A DNA stretch of 6,128 nt from Candidatus Zixiibacteriota bacterium. Lineage in GTDB: Bacteria; Zixibacteria; MSB-5A5; JAUVRN01. The notes beneath the pieces were generated by a model. The model had not been told where the DNA came from and did not search any database. It saw only the letters and a program-made list of their open reading frames with translations. Below are positions 4,401 through 6,128 of this stretch, one piece after another (the first letter of the stretch is position 1; each line of letters starts with the position of its first letter). The translations under genes were made by a program, and so were the position numbers. The DNA is taken from contig JAUVRN010000134.1 in NCBI GenBank assembly GCA_030597645.1, positions 1 through 6,128 of the forward strand, read 5' to 3'.

Positions 4401-6128
4401 TCCCGGAGTGGGCGCATTTAGCGTGACTTTCAGGGTGCGGGAGCCGGACAACGCCACGATCGTGGATATCGCCGTATCCAGCAGCAACGGTCAGAACGGG
4501 GTTTCGATCAGCGATCTGGGCGGCGGTACTTACCAGGCCACGGTGGACTGGGATCCTGTCAACGGTGCGGCGCTGGGATCGCATGACCTGTTCTTTGAAG
4601 CGTCAGATGGTACAGGTGCCGCCACGGACGATTATGTGGACAATCTCGACGAACTGACCGTCAACTCACAATCGGTACCTACCATTGCACCGGGTGTGAC
4701 CGCGGTCGTGCCTGATACGGTAAACCGGGTGGGTACCCAGACCGTGGGATTGAGCGCGACGTGGTCCGATGCCGACTCTCAGCCCGCCGACTCCTTCTGG
4801 GTGACATTCTCGGTGCGAGAGCCGGACAATAGCACCGAGGTCCTGCTCGTCGATTCACTCACACATGGCAGCGGAGGTCTGACTGTTACCAACCACGGTG
4901 ATGGCACCTACACGGCCTCCGTCGACTGGGATCCCGGTGATGCGCAGGCCATTGGTGACTACGATCTGCGCTGTCGAGTGTTCGACGGCACATCGGTCGC
5001 GGAGGACGGCTATACCAGCAACACGGATGAACTGTACATTGAGGAAGTCCTCGCCAACAATGCTCCGACACTCACTCCGGGAGCCACACAGGTCACGCCT
5101 GCCACGGTCAACCGGATCGGGGCGGATTCGGTTCAGCTGGTATGCGGTTTCTCGGACGCAGACATACCCGGCGCCAATGCGTTTACGGTCACGTTCCGCA
5201 TTCGCGAGCCGGACAACTCGACCATAGTCGAGATGGTCGCTGGTGCCGCCAGCGGTCAGAATGGTGTCAGCATCGTCTCTCTGGGAGGGGCCAACTACGA
5301 GGCCAGGATCTACTGGAATCCACCCGATGGGCAGACAGTAGGCCCGTATGATCTGTTCTTCGAAGTGTCGGATGGGCAGGACGTCGCCAGTGATGATTAT
5401 GCCAGTAACCTGGACGAACTGACCCTGTACACGCAGTCCGTCCCGATCATCGTCGGGGCGTCCACAGCGGTCTCTCCCGATAGCGTCAACCGGATTGGCG
5501 CAGCCACCACGCAGTTGTCCGTAGACTGGTCTGACGTGGATGGTCCTCCAGTCGAATCTCTGTGGGTCACCTTCTCGGTCCGGGAGCCGGATAACGCCAC
5601 TGAAGTTGTCGTGGCCGACTCGCTCACCCACGGTCAGGGTGGCATGACCATTATTGACAACGGGGACAGTACGTACACCGCCCAGTTCGACTGGAACCCC
5701 GACGACGCACAGATCGTCGGTTTCTATGACCTGCAGAGTCAGGTGTTTGATGTGGCCGGTTCAGATCAGGATGCGTACTCGGCCAACCTCAACGAGCTGA
5801 AGGTGTATGAGTTCATCGCCAACGTGACACCCACTATCGTGTCAGGTGCTGCCACGGCGGCGCCCCTCGCAGTCAACCGGATCGGTGCGAACACGACACG
5901 GGTCCAGGTGGCGTTTCACGATGATAATGCCCCCGGGATCACGGGTTTCTGGATCCGCCTGTCGGTACGTGAGCCCGATAACGCCACGGAAATCGTACTG
6001 GCAGACAGCGTGCAAACGGGCGCCGGTGGCCTCGTTGTGCAGGATCAGGGCGGCGGTTATTTCCTCGTCTACGTTGACTGTAATCCACCGGACAATTATA
6101 CGCTTGGTTTTTATGATATTTATGTCAA
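1417..6128 (+). CDS. Giant secreted Ig-like repeat protein with N-terminal CBM4/9-like domain (3' partial)
   Basis: This frame has no stop from 1351 to the window end, giving at least 1,570 residues from ATG 1417. Residues 1-23 are a Sec signal peptide (R3, R5, a hydrophobic core, cut near AFA-A). Cys15 is not in a lipobox (GLMC), so it is not a lipoprotein. Residues about 25-195 resemble a CBM4/9 or galactose-binding-like jelly roll: NGDFGNGLTGW near the start and INWDDVVLDV at the end. From residue 203 come eleven tandem units of 126-129 residues. Each has SVNRIG or a close variant near the front, REPDNxT in the middle, then usually GDGTYTATVDWDP, a G-x-YD segment and D-E-L at the end. The pattern suggests Ig-like beta-sandwiches in a long surface rod, as in adhesins or stalk proteins. 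The C-terminus, where a sorting or anchor domain would be expected, lies outside. The gene follows the cytochrome by 62 bases, or overlaps it if ATG 1351 is used. Function as an adhesin is inferred; the frame itself is certain. Confidence 0.93.
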   Translation, partial: MARWRLVPVLWGLMCVVAGPAFAANVVQNGDFGNGLTGWTHVDLPGEGVASVGTDATYFGQASPSIQDLTDLGRKLAIIWYDYQDLGTSINQTDTVFLSLWWQKTAWLDARGGAYAYLSVEIEKPGGATATIWVDSTFPGTADTPLEGTVTALDVSSFFDVDGTYQLRLYADVNTGNDGNATIQINWDDVVLDVRQPVANSVPAVTPGATTASPASLNRIGAITTQLSAAFSDSDQPGIGAFTVTFRVREPDNLTVVDVAVSSGNGQNGVTITDQGSGDYTATVDWDPPAAAARGDYDLYFEVSDGQDATTDDYANNTAELSVYSQAAPSLTPGVASVSPASVNRIGANTTQLSATWSDPDEQPVDSFWVTFSVREPDNSTEVTVSDSVTTGNGGLLVTDNGDGTYTATVDWDPPVDAALGTYDIFFRVTDPTGVATDGYTSNLDELTVTSQSAPSITPGVTAVTPGSVNRIGAGTTQISATWSDADSQPNDSFWVIISVREPDNATEVTVVDSLTTGNGGLIVTDHGDGTYTATVDWDPANSHALGSYDLLCRVFDGTAAAEDGYTSNTDELTIFSLAAPSFAAGVTAASPDSVNRFGTDSTRLTSTWSDPDEQPVDSFWVTISVREPDNTTEVLIIDSLTTGNGGLTVIDNGNGTYTATVDWDPIGTQALGLYDLRCRVFDGTAVDEDVFTANSDELTVIEAAPNNVPTIAAGAVTATPGTVNRIGTGTTQFSSQFADADQPGVGTFTVTFRIREPDNSTVVDVVVGSSNGQNGVTITSLGGDNYQATVDWDPPAGATLGAYDLSFEVSDGQDAATDGYVNNPDELSVFSLSAPSITPGVTAASPDTVNRIGTGTTQLSATWSDADSQPIDSFWVTLSVREPDNATEVVVTDSLTTGNGGLIVIDNGDGTYTATVDWDPGAAQVVGDYDLRCRVFDGLTATEDAFAGNTDELTIISAAIPTLTAGTTTAAPSTVNRIGAGTTQLSAQFSDADDPGVGAFSVTFRVREPDNATIVDIAVSSSNGQNGVSISDLGGGTYQATVDWDPVNGAALGSHDLFFEASDGTGAATDDYVDNLDELTVNSQSVPTIAPGVTAVVPDTVNRVGTQTVGLSATWSDADSQPADSFWVTFSVREPDNSTEVLLVDSLTHGSGGLTVTNHGDGTYTASVDWDPGDAQAIGDYDLRCRVFDGTSVAEDGYTSNTDELYIEEVLANNAPTLTPGATQVTPATVNRIGADSVQLVCGFSDADIPGANAFTVTFRIREPDNSTIVEMVAGAASGQNGVSIVSLGGANYEARIYWNPPDGQTVGPYDLFFEVSDGQDVASDDYASNLDELTLYTQSVPIIVGASTAVSPDSVNRIGAATTQLSVDWSDVDGPPVESLWVTFSVREPDNATEVVVADSLTHGQGGMTIIDNGDSTYTAQFDWNPDDAQIVGFYDLQSQVFDVAGSDQDAYSANLNELKVYEFIANVTPTIVSGAATAAPLAVNRIGANTTRVQVAFHDDNAPGITGFWIRLSVREPDNATEIVLADSVQTGAGGLVVQDQGGGYFLVYVDCNPPDNYTLGFYDIYV
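1489..2001 (+). other. N-terminal CBM4/9-like jelly-roll domain
   Basis: Residues about 25-195 of the giant protein. The opening NGDF...GLTGW and the closing NWDDVVLDV are the usual bookends of carbohydrate-binding CBM4/9 and related galactose-binding-like folds. Between them are alternating beta-type stretches with many aromatics (WYDY, LSLWWQK, YAYLSVEI, YQLRLYADV). The domain could bind glycan at the surface or simply cap the rod. By my count the 180 bases 1561-1740 have 91 G or C, lower than the repeat region. The family assignment is from pattern only. Confidence 0.6.
2023..2400 (+). repeat. Unit 1, class A, 126 residues
   Basis: Follows the linker QPVANSVP. It has SLNRIG (Leu in place of the usual Val), REPDNLT, GNGQNGVTIT and the A tail YDLYFEVSDGQD. 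It carries the first GGATCC in the array, at 2274-2279. Confidence 0.88.
2401..2778 (+). repeat. Unit 2, class B head with class A-like tail, 126 residues
   Basis: The head is B (DSFWVTFSVREPDNSTEV, TTGNGGLLV). After TATVDWD the sequence turns A-like: DPP, YDIFFRV, ATDGY, NLDELTV and SQSAP, instead of the B tail CRVFDG. The change falls near base 2655, next to a GGATCC. Confidence 0.85.
2779..3156 (+). repeat. Unit 3, class B, 126 residues
   Basis: A clean B unit: DSFWVIISVREPDNATEV, DSLTTGNGGL, GDGTYTATVDWDP and the tail YDLLCRVFDG with a single cysteine. It is followed by SLAAP. Confidence 0.88.
3157..3543 (+). repeat. Unit 4, class B, 129 residues with extended linker
   Basis: A B unit with VNRFG (Phe for Ile), REPDNTT, DSLTTGNGGL and the tail YDLRCRVFDG with one cysteine. 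It ends in IEAAPNNVP, three residues longer than its neighbours, closing the first four-unit block. Confidence 0.88.
3544..3921 (+). repeat. Unit 5, class A, 126 residues
   Basis: An A unit: DQPGVGTFTVTFRIREPDN, SSNGQNGVTIT, DWDPP and the tail YDLSFEVSDGQD. It is closest in pattern to unit 1, four units earlier. Confidence 0.88.
3922..4299 (+). repeat. Unit 6, class B, 126 residues
   Basis: A B unit: DSFWVTLSVREPDNATEV, DSLTTGNGGLIV, GDGTYTATVDWDP and YDLRCRVFDG with one cysteine. It joins a class A unit through ISAAIP without the three-residue extension seen after units 4, 8 and 10. Confidence 0.88.
4300..4677 (+). repeat. Unit 7, class A, 126 residues
   Basis: An A unit: DDPGVGAFSVTFRVREPDN, SSSNGQNGVSIS and the tail HDLFFEASDGTG. 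Its tail (NLDELTVNSQSVP) resembles the tail of unit 2. Confidence 0.88.
4678..5064 (+). repeat. Unit 8, class B, 129 residues with extended linker
   Basis: A B unit with VNRVG, DSFWVTFSVREPDNSTEV, DSLTHGSGGL and YDLRCRVFDG with one cysteine. It ends in EEVLANNAP, the extended linker that closes the second four-unit block. It holds the last GGATCC of the array, at 4929-4934. Confidence 0.88.
5065..5442 (+). repeat. Unit 9, class A, 126 residues, diverging
   Basis: An A unit with NAFTVTFRIREPDN, SGQNGVSIV and YDLFFEVSDGQD. The usual TATVDWDP is changed to EARIYWNPP, and a cysteine appears early (LVCGFSD). Divergence from the consensus starts here. Confidence 0.86.
5443..5829 (+). repeat. Unit 10, class B, 129 residues with extended linker, diverging
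   Basis: A B unit with ESLWVTFSVREPDNATEV and DSLTHGQGG, but AQFDWNP for TATVDWDP and YDLQSQVFDV for YDLRCRVFDG, so the class B cysteine is lost. It ends in EFIANVTP. Confidence 0.86.
5830..6128 (+). repeat. Unit 11, mixed class, cut by window end
   Basis: The front resembles A (DNAPGITGF). The middle is B (SVREPDNATEIVLADSV, TGAGGLVV). The end is A-like (NPP, FYDIYV). It has VDCNPP in place of VDWDP. It is the most diverged unit and continues beyond the window. Confidence 0.84.

Larger units (their letters stand above)
2023..6128 (+). repeat. Tandem in-frame array of eleven ~378-base Ig-like units
   Basis: Ten complete units and one cut by the window edge. Seven complete units are 378 bases and three (units 4, 8, 10) are 387 because of a three-residue linker extension. 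Invariant or near-invariant positions in every unit are V/L-N-R-x-G, R-E-P-D-N-x-T and the closing L near D-E-L. Two sequence classes exist. Class A (units 1, 5, 7, 9) has PG-x-x-x-F-x-VTFR and GQNG. Class B (units 2, 3, 4, 6, 8, 10) has S-F/L-WVT-x-SVREPDN, T-E-V and DSLT-x-G. Unit 11 is mixed. The GDGTYTA segment resembles the late strands of Big_1 and filamin-type Ig-like domains, but I do not recognise the whole unit as a named family. Confidence 0.93.

Noticed and set aside
4855..5631. Antisense open frame of 258 codons
   Set aside because: Same register opposite the repeat array, with a period equal to the units. It is a shadow of the sense gene.
2023..6128. CRISPR or transposon repeats as explanation of the periodicity
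   Set aside because: The period is a multiple of three, the frame stays open, and conservation follows protein motifs. There are no short direct repeats with spacers and no terminal inverted repeats.

Overview
The window reads as the inside of one plus-strand operon from a GC-rich bacterium (about 60% G+C by eye) of the broad Fibrobacteres-Chlorobi-Bacteroidetes type, or a neighbouring candidate phylum. The evidence is a classic C-terminal tail built around NYPNPFN (type IX secretion / FlgD-Ig-like sorting domain) on the first gene, next to a secreted CxxCH cytochrome. No rRNA, tRNA or other taxonomic marker is present, so this placement is an inference.

Layout: (1) bases 1-632 hold the 3' end of a secreted protein with an FN3-like domain and a type IX sorting tail. 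(2) Bases 629-1354 hold a complete 241-residue exported cytochrome with five CxxCH haem sites. (3) From about base 1417 (alternatively 1351) to the end of the window and beyond runs one uninterrupted reading frame. It encodes a signal peptide, a CBM4/9-like jelly-roll domain of about 170 residues, then at least eleven tandem Ig-like units of 126-129 residues. I translated this frame line by line and found no stop codon up to base 6128, so both its C-terminus and its final size lie outside the window. It is the main content here and is easy to miss, because no stop codon closes it.

Genes 1 and 2 overlap by four bases (ATGA). The end of gene 2 makes the same ATGA overlap with a possible start of gene 3. 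No promoter or terminator is visible between them, so the three genes are probably co-transcribed and perhaps translationally coupled. All three products look exported. A reasonable but unproven picture is a cell-surface assembly in which a sorted surface protein, a multihaem electron carrier and a very long adhesin- or stalk-like protein are made together.

The repeat array has internal structure. Units fall into two classes in the order A-B-B-B-A-B-A-B-A-B-(mixed). Units 1-4 and 5-8 form two blocks of exactly 1,521 bases, each closed by a three-residue linker extension. Unit 2 is a B-head/A-tail chimera. All eleven units carry REPDNxT. I cannot assign the unit to a named family; the GDGTYTA segment resembles bacterial Big_1/invasin and filamin-type Ig-like folds.
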